Assembly (NCBI GenBank): GCA_025529335.1
Contig: JAMYHX010000132.1
Coordinates: forward strand, 1-64,000
Source: Rhizopus sp. PT2906
Lineage: Eukaryota; Mucoromycota; Mucoromycetes; Mucorales; Rhizopodaceae
Length of the DNA: 64,000 nucleotides
Direction of reading: 5' to 3'
Both the position numbers and the translations under genes were made by a program. Numbering within the stretch: position 1 is the stretch's first letter; each line of letters begins with the position of its first letter. Under the pieces are notes generated by a model. It did no database searches and had not been told where the DNA came from. It saw only the letters and a program-made list of their open reading frames with translations. This document shows, one piece after another, positions 1 to 11,710 of this stretch.

Positions 1-780
1 TTACCGTGCCCGTCTTCGTAGAAAATTTGAAAGCTCATATTGTAATACTCGGTTTTTAATGAGAAAGGAAGTAAAAAAAGAAAAAAGAAAAAAAAGGAGC
101 TAACGGTGCTTTCGTGCTTCATATACGACATTCGATTTGTCAGCAAGCGAAATCAACCAATGGTAAACGTGACAATAGCGCGAATTTTACTCCTAGCATC
201 AGTGTCAATAATTTTGGGAAAAACTGTATAACAGCGGTGAGCTTATGTCTTCTCGTTTTGCAAGAAAACTTGGATAGCGACTTCTTCTGTTCGCTCTCAC
301 TTTATGCGATGTAGAAGCGAATGTATAATAACATCTGATGATATGGCGCCAATATTACAACTTGTTACGCATTGTCTTGATTGATCATTCTGCTTACGCT
401 TTGATTAGAATCACAAGAATAGGATTTTGAACCATTGCTGCAAACTTTGAGACATCTTTGACTCCTAAACAGTCTATATGACGAAGCGACGCGAAGTGCA
501 TCCTGCCTTACATCCTCGTCATCAGAGGTGCAAAATAAGGCACTATGGATACCTGATGAAATGTAACTCCGTTCCCCCTTTGTATTAATTGATTTCAACA
601 ACGCTAAACGGGGACACAATATCACACTAAGGACAAGTGTGGATGGGCACTCATATCAATTTCATTTTAACTTTGCATAAACTATTTTTAGAAAGTGTGC
701 CAATGTTAACTTTGAAACAGCGATATTCATTTTTCTGTGCTTGATAAGTTGAACTCTTTTAGTTTCTTCTTTAGCTCAAG
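1..780. other. Left-edge intergenic stretch
   Basis: No gene could be supported here. On the minus strand an open frame covers about positions 1-60 and ends in a stop at 1-3, with an Arg-rich tail; it could be the last exon of a gene, but no upstream exon or start was found. A minus-strand frame at 365-625 is open but shows no recognisable domain. The purine-rich tract at about 60-100 is low-complexity. Confidence 0.5.
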
Positions 781-2428
781 ATGAATGGAATCACCATTGA
801 TTTCGAGCTAAATGCAGAAAACCAAATTAAGCTGGCAAAGACTTTCAAGTCTTTTCAGTGGAAGTACTTGACTGTATACACATTAGTGATGGGTAAATGA
901 CTTGGTGCGTTAACCCTATTGTTACTAAGCACTTTAAGCACACACTTAGGCACTGATTGGCTACAGGGCCCTTATTTGTATAAGCTTTATCAGTCTTATG
1001 GTCTCGGATTAACATCAATATCTATGCTATTCCTGACAGGATTTATCAGTAGTGCCATTGCAGGGACAGCCATTGGGAGTTTAGCAGATGTTTAGTAATT
1101 TTCATTAAGCTATTCCTTTGTGTATATGCGTGTTTAATTTTTATTGAAACATATAGTGGGCGTAAACGTGTATGCATCATTTTCTGCTTTACTATGATTG
1201 CATCACTTCTCCTTCGTCTTATAAACGCGTATTCATTACTATTTGTTTCTCATGTGCTATCAGGACTTTCAACAGCACTTTTATATTGCGTGTTTGAAGC
1301 ATGGTATGTCTCAGAACATGCGTCAAGAGGCTATCCCGCTGAATGGAGAGCACGTACATTTGCACTATGTACTTTTCTTAACAGCTGTGCTGCCATTGCT
1401 GCAGGAGTATTTGCGAATATACTAGTGGATATATGGGGATTTAAATCTCCTTATGTTGCCTCAATCGTCTTGCAGGCTATTGTTTGCTCAATGATAGTAT
1501 CCTCATGGGCTGAAAATTATGGAACTGATCAAATGGTAAGTTTATATTTCTTTAGCTACAATATATAAATTTTTTTTTCTTTGAATGAAGGAACGTAAGA
1601 GCTTACAAAGAAGCTTAAGAGAAGGAATATATGTCATGTTTCAGAGTAAAGGTTAAACAGGGTGATCTTTAGGCTTATTTTAATATTATCCTAGGTAGAA
1701 ACATTATGGTACTCGCCATTGCACAGACACTTTTTGAATGTTCAATGTACATATTTGTATTGCTGTACACACCAGCCATTGAGAGTGTTGCAGAAGACAG
1801 TAATCATCATACTTTACCTATAAAAGAAAAAAAAAATACTAAGTGATATGTACGTGTAGGCAACATTTCTCTTGGCTATCTGTTTTCTACCATGATGTTT
1901 GCTGTAATGGCAGGTTCCTTAGTATTTCAATTATGTGAACGATTAAATAGATATGGCACACGCCTATTATCTATCACATCAAAGGAAAGGCTACTGATAA
2001 TCGCTCTTGGCTTAGCATCTTGCTCTTTTATGATGATGACGTACTATGGACAGTATTCGGTAAGGCACACATTAAATCTATATCTATGGTTTATTAATGT
2101 AAATAGGCATTTCTTATGGCTGCGGCATATCACCTCTTTGAGTTCACCACAGGGTTATATTATCCTAGTATTGCTTCTCTAAAAGCAGAGTGTATTCCAG
2201 AAGAAACACGGGCTGTCATAATGACATTGATCAGAATACCAATGAATTTAGGTGTTGGTATTATCATTTGGCAGGTAATAGGTTAAGCATGATATCATCA
2301 ACTATATTAACTGCCCTCTTTGTGTTTAGATAGAAGATATTTCTACTGCAATGATGTTCTCTTTATGTAGTGTAATGACGTCTGTTGGTTGTCTTATTGT
2401 AATATGTTTTTATCAAGACAAGATTTAG
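781..2428 (+). CDS. Molybdate-anion transporter-like MFS protein (MFSD5 family)
   Basis: This is an MFS membrane transporter of the MFSD5 family, whose algal member MOT2 carries molybdate. Eight exons are proposed: 781-892, 950-1094, 1157-1535, 1591-1645, 1695-1799, 1860-2059, 2107-2274 and 2330-2428, giving 420 residues. Family signatures visible are DWLQGPYLYKLY after the first splice, LADVYGRKR (the MFS loop 2-3 motif) formed across the second splice, LSGLSTALLYCVFEAWYVSEH, and PAEWRARTF. A length near 420 residues and repeated hydrophobic segments suit a 12-helix carrier, probably of the plasma membrane or an endomembrane. The start at 781 is the first ATG in frame with this alignment. 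The gene converges on the next one, with 252 bp between the stop codons. Substrate is inferred from the family only; the animal members are poorly characterised. Confidence 0.9.
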
Positions 2429-2680
2429 CTTTTTAATGAACTTGTCAATATTATGATGAATCTGCCTGGGAAAGAGACAATATCATAACTTGTAATTCTT
2501 ATCTGATTAAAGTCTTTAAAGCATGATCCTCTGTATGCTTTAATGATCTACTGTGACATTCAGACTCGCACAAGTCATACAAAATGAAATCAATACCAAA
2601 TTCAAAAGAGAGACAGAGTCCTTTTTTAATTAGAACAATACTAACTATCTGCTTCTACTAGTAGAAACTATGCTTTTTAT

Positions 2681-3853
2681 TTATCTTGTTCTTTCGTCCA
2701 AAGGCGATAATGATCGCTCTCTTGATCTTGTTCTGTTTGTTCTCCTTTTGTCTCTTGGTGAATAATTTCGAGAATGTCTATCATACTTATCTCTTCTACT
2801 ATTATAAGGTGAAGGCGATCGTCTCTCCCTACTTCTTTCATATCGATGTTTACTCGTGCTACGATCTCTTTCACGTCTATACTCTCGGTCATCCCTTCTA
2901 TGTCTTGAGTATCTCTCTGGGGACTCTGTTCTTCGATATCGGTTACTTTCTACCGGACTGCGGCTTCTTCCTCTTTTACTGTGGCGATGAGATCTTTTAT
3001 AATCATCTTGACTATCATCACTGTCGCTGTGGCTATGGCGATGTTTCTTATGCTTATGTTTTTTTGACTTCTTCTTCTTTTTATGGTGCTTATCAACCTT
3101 GCTGTCACTCTGATTATATGAATCTAGCCCATTTGTTGAAATTGCACTATCAGTGTAACCTTGATCAGCTATTGTAGACCTGTCGATATTCATGACTTCC
3201 ACGTTGCTTCCTGAAGGCACAGTAAACCGGTTTGATCTAGTAATTCAATATTAGAATATTTCTTTACAGACTACAATAACATTTCTCTCCTTTTTACCTT
3301 CCATAACCAAGGCCCTTTTCTGAAGAATCAACTGTTTTGAGTTGATCATCTTCAGATTCGTCTTCATCTTTATTGAGTGCATGCTTTAATTCTTCTTCTG
3401 TTATTTTACTTTCCAATGTCTTCTTTTTACGAACACCACTACAATGAGATATGAGTTAATATATTCTTTCTCCTTTTAATATATATATGTGTATACATAC
3501 AGTGCAATGGCCATAGCTTCTGCTTCTGCTTCCTTGATCTTTTGCAATTCACTCTTGTCAGCCTTTGCCTTTGCGTCATCTGTTGTCTTTTTTGTGTACC
3601 ATTGAAGATCTTTTCCCTTTTGCCAACGTCCAACTGGAGCCATTAGAGAATGGCCAAGATAGTTTTCACGGTGTTTGTCTTGCTTGACATCTTCCCAGCT
3701 AAACTTTAAAAGACTTTTAGTTTAATTATTCTCCCTTTGAATGAACCTTGGCTTACTTGATCTCTTCCACCACGTGTGCCTTTATAATATTTATGAGTCT
3801 TTTTTATAGATAAACTTGTATTTAAACTAACCTCCTCTGGTTGGGTGAAACAT
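2681..3853 (-). CDS. MMTAG2 / C1orf35-like nuclear protein with RS-rich tail
   Basis: The protein matches the family of human MMTAG2 (multiple myeloma tumor-associated protein 2), defined by a short conserved N-terminal domain. Exons in transcript order are 3832-3853, 3757-3779, 3501-3703, 3298-3438 and 2681-3236, giving 314 residues. The conserved block runs MFHPTRGG, then RGGRDQFSWEDVK, then [19 protein letters not shown] and DLQWYTK, all within about the first 50 residues. The C-terminal half is Lys/Arg/Ser-rich, with [19 protein letters not shown] followed by many SR/RS dipeptides, which suggests a nuclear RNA-processing role; human relatives are phosphoproteins. The first two exons are only 22 and 23 nt, so gene predictors may miss the true start. 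Function is unknown beyond the family. Confidence 0.88.
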
Positions 3854-4018
3854 TGTAATATTAAAGAAAAGAAAAGCAAAAAGGGTGCATATTTCGAAAG
3901 GCAATTTATTTAAAAGACAGCTTAGGACAACTTGGCCAGTAAGAGGATGCTTTAGCTTTCAAAATGCGTCTTACTTTATGGCTCCTTTTAGATCAAGATG
4001 TATATTTATTCTATTTTA

Positions 4019-5524
4019 TTAATATTCCATGGCTGTCTTGATGGCATCATAACATCTAACCATGCTAGGAACATAAAACTTTTCAAAAGCAAGAGGGAAG
4101 GGCGTATCCCAGCCACAGACACGCTGAATGGGTGCCTCCAAATTGAGAAAGCAGTGCTCCATGACTGTAGAAGCAACCTCAGCTGCAACACCTCCAGTCT
4201 TGGGTGCTTCATGAGCAATCACTAGTCTCCCTGTCTTCTTAACGGACTCGACCACTGTGTCAACATCCCAAGGCATAATTGTTCGAAGATCAATCAATTC
4301 ACAGCTTATACCAGGTAATCTCTTCTCTGCCAATTGAATGGCATTTTCTAGGGCGTATATCTGTGAACCATATCCAACTATTGTGACATCTGTGCCCTTT
4401 TTTAAAATCTCGGCTTTTCCTAAAGGAAGCTCATAGTCACCTACAGGAACTTCTTCAACTGCAAAAACAAATAAGCCACGAGATCAAAATACACATCATT
4501 TTTAAAATATTTACCTGCTGCACGGTAAAGAATCTTGGGTTCAAAGAATATAACAGGGTTTCTATCGCGAATAGATGCTAATAGTAAACCCTTTGCCTGA
4601 ATAGGACTTCTGGGTGTCACTATCTAAGTGTAACATACAGCTTAATGGAATAGGCGTGAGAAAAAATGGACCAACTTACTTTTAAACCTGGACAGTGTGT
4701 GAAGAATGCTTCGGGACTCTGAGAGTGATAATGGCCGCCATGGCCCACAGCAGAAGAAGGGGATCTGATGGTTAATCCACCCACATTGAATTGATTTCCT
4801 GATCTATAACGGAATTTGGCTGCTTCATTAACAATCTATCACATAAAAGGAGGACTGCTTAGTCTACAAAAAGAGAAAATCATCTTTGTGTTCTTTACTT
4901 GATCAAAAGCAGGAAAGATATAGTCTGCAAATTGAATTTCTGCTATAGCTGTATGTCCTACGGCAGCCATACCAATAGCAAAACCTGCTATACCTTGCTC
5001 TGTTAATGGTGTGTTAAACACACGATCACGACCAAATTGTTCTGCTAAACCAGATGTCGCTCTGAATACACCACCAAATGATACATCTTCACCAAAAACG
5101 ACTATCACCTAAAGTTAGTCCACACTCTTTGATTGTGTGAAAGTCTAATTTTGTACCTGCTTTATCATCTGTTGTGAGTGCGATAGACATGGCGTCATTG
5201 ACAGCTTGGAATAGATTCATTTTGGTTGTTCCACCTTGGATGATATTATTATTATTGATGTCAGATATCTTTAATCTATATATCTTACTGTTATTTGCAC
5301 TCATATGAGCAAGTTCTGGTGAACGAAATGCTTCATCAGGGTCTCTTTTCAATAGATTGGAATACGCAACTCCTTCTTGAATACCATCAATACCCTTTGA
5401 TGTAGCGGCATAAGTTCTAGCCTATCTATGGTATAAGTGATCAAAAGTCATAAAGAAAGGGGCTTCTTACAAGTAATGGCTTAAAAGCAGAGGAATGCTT
5501 AATAGCTCTCTTTAAACAAAACAT
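4019..5524 (-). CDS. 2-oxoisovalerate dehydrogenase E1 subunit beta (BCKDH E1-beta), mitochondrial
   Basis: This is the beta subunit of the thiamin-diphosphate-dependent E1 of the branched-chain 2-oxo-acid dehydrogenase complex, which decarboxylates Leu, Ile and Val keto acids in the mitochondrial matrix. Exons are 5471-5524, 5157-5421, 4899-5101, 4680-4835, 4515-4623 and 4019-4458 (408 residues). An Arg/Ser-rich presequence precedes the mature start near [12 protein letters not shown] (about residue 85). [39 protein letters not shown] and [12 protein letters not shown] match BCKDHB rather than pyruvate dehydrogenase E1-beta. In the second intron the first AG of TTTAGGTGATAG must be skipped, because using it leads to an in-frame stop; the second AG restores the family sequence AVVFGEDV. 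The gene is separated from the F-box gene upstream by about 175 bp. Confidence 0.95.
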
Positions 5525-5698
5525 GGAATCAAAAACAAAACAAAAAAAAAAATGGAAGAAGGAAAAAAGAGAATTACATTGATATAGGAACCGGATTTGG
5601 GATCAACCGTGGGAAGAAGTGTATGCAAAAAGTGTAATCAATGTCAGTCAAGGACACTTATGCGTGTGACTTTTTAAGACACTTTTTTTTTTATTTGT

Positions 5699-7681
5699 TT
5701 AAACTCGTAGTTCATTAAACTCTAGTTCCTTTACTGATTGACAAAGTAGTAACACAGCTCCAAACTGAATATCTCTTTCCCACAAACTTCTTTCTTGATA
5801 TTGTTTACGTTTACTACTATTTCTTATCGCCTTCCATTTTTTATCATTCATTTTAAAGTTGGCAATGATGGCTGTTTCTTCTGTACTGAGCCTCCTTAGT
5901 TGCTTATTATGTCCTTCTCTTTTACAATCATCAGGTTTATGTACATGGTAAAATCTCCACATCTCTGCTGGTGGTATATTGCTTCTATTGATGTTATTAT
6001 TACTGCCCGTGTTAACATTACTGATATGGTTGCTCATCCATTGTCGACGCCTTGATAACCTTCTTTTACTTTGATTTGCATAACGTGTTGACTCATAAAA
6101 TGAGAGTATTGTCATATTCGCCTCACATTTGTTGATGGGTCCTCCTGGGTTGAGATGTAATGAATTCAGCTTTATCGATTTAAAATCATGATCTGGGAGT
6201 CGAATCACAATAAACGATGACTTCTTTGGCTTCTCTTGTACACAATCCTTTAACCATAACGTGTCTAACTTTGGACACATGTCCGCTACATAGTCCATGA
6301 GATGATCTGCCAAGACAATCTCCTTCAATTCCAGCTTTTTCAGTCGATGCTTTCTTTTTGGTGTTTCATCTACTATGCTGTCTACTGTTACCAATGTGTG
6401 GGATATATGAAGATTCTCAAGATGCTGGCAGTGTTCCAACAGTAGATCCAGCCGCAGACCATTCCGTAGAGGTACATCACAATCCAGATGAAGCTCTGTC
6501 AGGTGTCGACAAGCACCGAGACTTTTAAACAGTGACACATCTTTCTTTTTCCCTGTCCATGACCACTTTAAGCTCGTCTTGGAGAGTAATCCGGTGAGTG
6601 TGACGGCCGCCTTGAAGCAAGAACTGGGATCAATGGTCGACCACCATGCTTGTTCAGTCATCTCTACACAAACATCTTCTTGTCCTGTCGTCAAGAGCTC
6701 TTGAAAAAATGCTTCATATGGGAATGGAAATACAGACGTATTGATTTTGCTAAATTTGACCTTTTTCAGAGAATTGCTGAGTTGAGCAAAACTCATGCAT
6801 GCATTGATCGACTCCTCATACGTTTCGATCGTCACATCGTCATTATAAAGCCAGTCGAACGTCATATCAAATTCAAATGTATTGACATGGTAGAATGCTA
6901 AGCTAAGGAAGGTCAACATTCTCCAGTTGCTGATATGTACATCATCCAGAATGAGTGATAAGGCCGAATTAAATAAGGGGAATCGAGTGAACGAAGTCAT
7001 GTCTCGCTCATCCAATCGCAACGTTATACAGCTCAAGACAAGATGCTTCAGACGTGGTAACTGTGCTCCAATCGCTATAAGCATCTTTGTATCCAACAGT
7101 ACATAGTTTTTCCCTTTCAAGACAAGTTTCTCTACCCTGGGCACACGGGACCAAAGAGAGGTGAGAAGATCAGTGCTGGCAAATCGATCGAATACTTCGT
7201 CACTAATGGATAAATAAGTTAATTGTGGACCAAAGTTGTCTATAATAAGCTGAAAGAATGGTATACGGTTTAAAGTTGGAACATGCTGAATTGCTTTAAA
7301 TTGTCTATATGATTCAGAACAACGCATGTATTTCCATAGTCTAGGATCGAATTCTAGTAGCTGTAGCTGTCTAAAGTACAAGGGAAAACTTTCTAATTCG
7401 TCTCGTGTAATGCCTACAAATTTGGAATCGTCGCCCAATGAATCATAGTCAAACAAGAGTTCTTTCACATGATCGCCTAGAGGATCGCTAATGCTTGAGG
7501 ACTCTTGAATGGTGCGAAAGAATAGTCGAAATTGATGTCGAGATCTGATGCGTACTTTGTTATAGAGTAATTCCAAAAAGTAGCTGTACCACGAATAACA
7601 CACTCGTATACATGCAGCTTTATCTGCTGTGGATAAATAAGACCCTACTTCCCTTAGAATTTCTGTTGGGAAAGACATCAT
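5699..7681 (-). CDS. F-box and leucine-rich-repeat-like protein
   Basis: A single-exon gene of 660 residues starting at ATG 7679-7681. An open frame extends 6 nt further to a TTG, but the ATG is preferred. The N-terminus (about residues 3-45) has the F-box pattern FPTEILREVGSYLSTAD followed by CIRVCYSWY, where Skp1 would bind in an SCF ubiquitin ligase. The remainder has irregular leucine-rich segments such as LKHLVLSC, HLTELHLDCDVPL, LKKLELKEI and LDTLWLKDC, as expected for a substrate-binding LRR array. Similar F-box/LRR proteins form a large, fast-evolving set in early-diverging fungi. No substrate can be inferred. A basic, low-complexity stretch (RRLSRRRQWMSNH) lies near residue 550. Confidence 0.82.
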   Translation of the reverse strand: MMSFPTEILREVGSYLSTADKAACIRVCYSWYSYFLELLYNKVRIRSRHQFRLFFRTIQESSSISDPLGDHVKELLFDYDSLGDDSKFVGITRDELESFPLYFRQLQLLEFDPRLWKYMRCSESYRQFKAIQHVPTLNRIPFFQLIIDNFGPQLTYLSISDEVFDRFASTDLLTSLWSRVPRVEKLVLKGKNYVLLDTKMLIAIGAQLPRLKHLVLSCITLRLDERDMTSFTRFPLFNSALSLILDDVHISNWRMLTFLSLAFYHVNTFEFDMTFDWLYNDDVTIETYEESINACMSFAQLSNSLKKVKFSKINTSVFPFPYEAFFQELLTTGQEDVCVEMTEQAWWSTIDPSSCFKAAVTLTGLLSKTSLKWSWTGKKKDVSLFKSLGACRHLTELHLDCDVPLRNGLRLDLLLEHCQHLENLHISHTLVTVDSIVDETPKRKHRLKKLELKEIVLADHLMDYVADMCPKLDTLWLKDCVQEKPKKSSFIVIRLPDHDFKSIKLNSLHLNPGGPINKCEANMTILSFYESTRYANQSKRRLSRRRQWMSNHISNVNTGSNNNINRSNIPPAEMWRFYHVHKPDDCKREGHNKQLRRLSTEETAIIANFKMNDKKWKAIRNSSKRKQYQERSLWERDIQFGAVLLLCQSVKELEFNELRV

Positions 7682-8073
7682 GAGCAAGAATAAGGCAAAA
7701 AAAAGAAAGAGAGAAAGAGGAAAAGCGACAAGATTATGTGGCGGAGATTACTCCTTCCCTTTTACTTTGTGGTTCATCATCTCTCCCCCATACACGCCAC
7801 ATATATATATATGTATATACTCTCCCCCTTCTCTTTGTCTTTCTCTTTCTTTCTTTCTCTCATTCAATATACATAGTCCCTACTTTTTCCCTTATTTAAA
7901 TACAGTATTCATATATCTTGAAATACCCACAACCAAGATAAATTGACAATACTTTATCACTCGTCCCTTTACATGAATACAAATGACATCACACTTCAAT
8001 CTATTGTCTATAATCCCAAGTCTCAAGACCGTTTCAATTGAATCTGTTTACATTACATGTGCATATAATTTAT

Positions 8074-8706
8074 TTAGAAAGCATCAACAGCGGCAGGGAA
8101 TTCAAAGACAACGTCCTTGCCAGTAAGCTTCTTGTAAACAGAAGAGAAAGTGTCGAGCTTGTATTCGAGAGAAGTGGCATCCTTGGCGTCAAGGAAGACC
8201 TTGAGGGTCTTGGAGCCATCAACCTTTTGACGGAGTCTCTTACCAACAATTTCGGTGGGGAAGACCATATCGTCCAAGATGGCATCGTGGACAGCAGTCA
8301 AGGTACGGCTTCTAGGACGAGGTTGCTTGTTATTGGTACGACGAGTGGGAACAGGCAAGATACGACGTTGAGCAACGAAGACAATGTGGCGGTCAGAGAA
8401 CTTCTTTTCGAGTTCACGGGTGAGTCTGACTTGAATCTTTTGGAAAGCACGTTGAAGAGGAACGGGAACGAAGACGACAATAGCCTTCTTACCAGCACCA
8501 AGTTCGACCTAGGAATACACGATCAGTCTCTTTTTTCCCCTCACACTCTGTATTAAACTCACCTCCTTGGCAGCAGTAATTTGGAGAGGGCGCAATTCCT
8601 TCTTCAAGTCAGCGACAGAGGATTCCAAGTCTAAGAGGGCTTGAGCAACAGAGAGTTCAAGTTCATCGGGTTTAGCACCGGTAGGTTTAACAATCTTGGA
8701 AGCCAT
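8074..8706 (-). CDS. RPS7: 40S ribosomal protein eS7 (RPS7)
   Basis: A component of the small ribosomal subunit. Two exons, 8563-8706 and 8074-8508, encode 192 residues, the usual eS7 length. The family is recognised by [55 protein letters not shown], and the C-terminal block [21 protein letters not shown]. The 54-bp intron splits the codons after AAKE with GTGAGT/CTAG borders. A splice-acceptor-like TTTTACCAG lies 10 nt upstream of the ATG (about 8716-8724), so a 5'-UTR intron is likely, as is common for ribosomal protein genes; its donor was not placed. Confidence 0.97.
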
Positions 8707-8715
8707 ATTGACAAG

Positions 8716-9587
8716 CTGGTAAAATATAAAAAAGTTAGCAAGATGTTTTAAAAAGGGTTAATCTACACAAAATGGGATAGGGAAGCCGTCTTTTGTGTCT
8801 TTGTATTTATTGTCTCTATCGTCTCTATCTCTGTTTGTCAGTTTGTCTATGTGTGTGTGTGTGTGTCTGTTGCTCAATGTATAATTGGGCAATTGGAAGG
8901 GAAAATGACTGCACGATTCCCGAACATATGCCTGACAGTTGATATCCATCCATTCCTTTTTTTATCTATTTATCCATCCAAACTCATGAATCCATCCTCC
9001 TAATACACATACATCGACTGACGACTGCCCTATCCATTTTGATTGTTTGGATACATACACGTTGCGAGTTATTAAAGGAGGGAGCCCATGAGATGATGAC
9101 CACCAACACCTTAAAATTGGACGCTTATCGGCGTTTGAATTTGTTAGCAAAGGGAGACAGGAGGACTTTGAAGAGCGGCTTGAAACATTAGAAAATTCCT
9201 CAATGATTCTAGGTGTCTAATTAATGTATCTGATTCATCTAGTCTTAATTTCTACTGTGTGCTTAGTTTATGCTTTGTTACAGGCATCTGTCTTTAATTC
9301 AGTAGATCTACTGAAAAGAACACGTGTCACTTGACAGCTTTGTCTATATACAAAAAGAAGCGCTTTTCTAATCGTTGTGCTCTTGCTTACCTATACTCAT
9401 ATAAAAGAGAAAGCCTAAGCTTAGGAGCTGTAGAAGAGTCTCTTTAACAAACAAAGTTTATTGGAATAAATTAGAGAATGCAGCTAATAATTAAATGAAA
9501 AATAGGTATAAAAGAAATGAGATATTACGATCTATGCTTGTGTGTATGTATGTTGGTATATGAGTATATGTATGTAATTTTTCTTTC
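8716..9587. other. Intergenic stretch upstream of RPS7 with short GT microsatellite
   Basis: This region contains the probable promoter and 5'-UTR intron of RPS7, which reads leftward, and the 3' flank of the Sel1 gene. A GT microsatellite sits at about 8850-8868. A minus-strand open frame near 8758-8949 is short and repeat-driven and is not called. Nothing else was recognised. Confidence 0.5.
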
Positions 9588-11710
9588 CTAAGCAGCTGGA
9601 GCAGCATAACCAGATATCCAACGTAGTGGATATCCATTTCTCTTGCTGGACCAGCTCAAAAGATTAGATGATGAACTATTTTCAGCTGCTCTCTGAATAA
9701 TCGAGGCATGTTCAAGGCAATAACGAAGCAAGAGCTGAACAAGATGCTGATAGGAATTTCTGCATCCAGCCTATATATTTAAAGCCTGTAAGTTACAAAG
9801 TCAACCTGACGGTATGTTAAGCTTACCAAGGAGGCACACTCAAACCAGACTAGGGCCTCGTGTAAGTTTTTTTCGACTCCTAATCCTTTTTCATAGCACA
9901 TGGCCAGGTGATACTGAGCTGCCACCTGACCTTGTTGAGCTGCGAGACGGAAATAACGCACGGCCAAAGCAAGGTTTTGACGACATCCGATGCCTGCTTG
10001 GAGATGGACTCCGAGCTTATCTTGTGCTCTTGCATGATTCTGTTGTGCTGCTTTATGATACCAATACACGGCTCTTGTCTGATTTTCGGGTACACCGATA
10101 CCATTAGCATAGCAAAATCCTAAATTACATTGAGCCCAAGGGTTATTTTGCTTGGCAGCCTTGAGGTACCAGTATGCTGCCATTTTATCATCCTTTTCAA
10201 CTCCAATGCCCTCCTCATAGCAGAAGCCAAGAGAGTTCTGAGCCAGAGGATTGTCTTGAATAGCAGCCCGACGAAACCATTTGACAGCCTCATACTCGTT
10301 CTTGTCAACACCGATGCCATTACGGTAACAGAAACCCAAAGAAAGTTGAGCAGGTGCATGATTATTTTCGGCACTACGCATGTACCAGTAAAACGATTTT
10401 TTTTGATCAACTTCAACACCAAGACCATTTTGGTAGCAGTAACCAAGTGAGTGATAAGCAAAAATATTTCCTTGATCTGCGGCTTTTTTGTACCAGTAAA
10501 CAGCCATGACCAGATCCTTGTCGACACCTATGCCATTTTGGTAACAGAATCCAAGATTATGCTGCGCTCTTGCATGATCTTGCATAGCCGCCTGACTGTA
10601 CCAATATGCGCCCTTGACGACATCCTTTTCGATGCCTATGCCATTTTGGTAGCAATAACCAAGATTGCACTGAGCCCATACATAGCCCTGCTCTGCCGAT
10701 AGTCGATACCAGTAGATAGCCTTGGTCTTGTCTTGAGTTATACCAATGCCGTCTTCATAACAGTATCCTAATGAGTTTTGAGCAAATGCGTTTCCTTGTT
10801 CTGCAGCAAGCCTATACCACTTGACAGCCTCTATATGATTCTTGGGCACACCAATGCCGTCTTCATAGCAGTAGCCAATGTTGTAAGCGGCTGCAGTTTC
10901 TCCTTGAGCAGCTGCCAGCCTGTACCACTCAACAGCAAGTGCTTCGTTTTTTTCAACACCAAAGCCTTCACCGTAGCAGTAACCAAGGATGCTTTGTCCA
11001 CGAGGGTTGCCTTGCTTTGCACTTAGTTCGTACCACTTGAATGCTTCTTTCTCGTTTTTTGAAACACCGACACCGTCATAATAGCAAGTACCCAAACAGT
11101 ATTGAGCAGATGAGCAATGATCTTCTTGTGCCGCACGTCGTATCCACCTGATCGCATCAGGACCACGAGCATTTATCTTTGATTCCCAATATTCGGCTTC
11201 TACTCTGTTGATTTGAACGCCAGGGCGACCGTATTTGCGAAGGAAAGCCAATCGTGCGACAGCCATGAGCGTGGCATCACTTAGTTCCATTTGATCGATT
11301 TTCTCATCCTTGTCATCTTCCGAGGTCAAGGCGACTTTGATGGATAAGACATAATGTTTCTCTGCTTGTTGGAAATCGATTGGGAAACCTAAGCCGAACT
11401 CATGACAGTAACCAAGGACGGCATGAGCACCGGAGTGGTTCATGGAAGAAGCTTTATGAAGACAATAGACGGCAAAGGAATGATCCAGATTTTTATGCGA
11501 GCGACCAAATAAATATTTTTCTCCCATCTCAAATAGTTCCTGTGGACGCATGTCATGATCTATAATACTTTCTTGTAGTAATTGATTCATGCTTAATTTA
11601 TTTAGATGCAGTGTTTTCTGATGATGTATGAATATACGACGATTTAGTTTTGATATTGCTCTTTTGGTGGAGGTCAACAAGTGGGTAAATGACTTTACTG
11701 AAGTAGTCAT
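9588..11710 (-). CDS. Sel1-repeat protein with 13 SLR units
   Basis: The protein has 688 residues from two exons, 9827-11710 and 9588-9770; the last intron (9771-9826) uses the second of two nearby AGs, because the first would give an immediate stop. After a basic N-terminus of about 90 residues comes one diverged Sel1 unit (AHAVLGYCHEFGLG), then twelve 36-residue units without spacers, each of the form xAQxxLGxCYxxGxGVxKD with A-x-x-WYRxAAxQG. Sel1-like repeats form alpha-solenoids that act as protein scaffolds, for example in chitin-synthase activation (Chs4/Skt5) and ERAD (Hrd3). No CaaX box or transmembrane segment is seen, so a Chs4 assignment is not supported. Such proteins are numerous in Mucoromycota. 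The partner is unknown. Confidence 0.88.
9820..11110 (-). repeat. 108-bp coding periodicity of the Sel1 gene
   Basis: The twelve C-terminal Sel1 units are each exactly 36 codons long, so the DNA has a strict 108-bp period. Neighbouring units share stretches at nucleotide level, for example repeated sequences encoding LGYCY and WYRLAA. Confidence 0.75.

Noticed and set aside
365..625. 86-codon minus-strand open frame
   Set aside because: No domain, no splice structure and no support on either side; Ser/Cys-rich composition fits chance translation.
2686..3177. 163-codon plus-strand open frame rich in Phe and Tyr
   Set aside because: It lies antisense to the RS-rich exon of the MMTAG2-like gene; the composition is the mirror of Arg/Ser codons.
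8038..8556. 172-codon plus-strand open frame
   Set aside because: Antisense shadow of RPS7, whose reading frame matches a known ribosomal protein throughout.
8758..8949. 63-codon minus-strand open frame upstream of RPS7
   Set aside because: Made largely of a GT microsatellite (THTHTH); more likely 5'-UTR intron or promoter.
9588..11710. Assignment of the Sel1 protein to Chs4/Skt5
   Set aside because: No C-terminal CaaX box and no Chs4-specific regions are visible.
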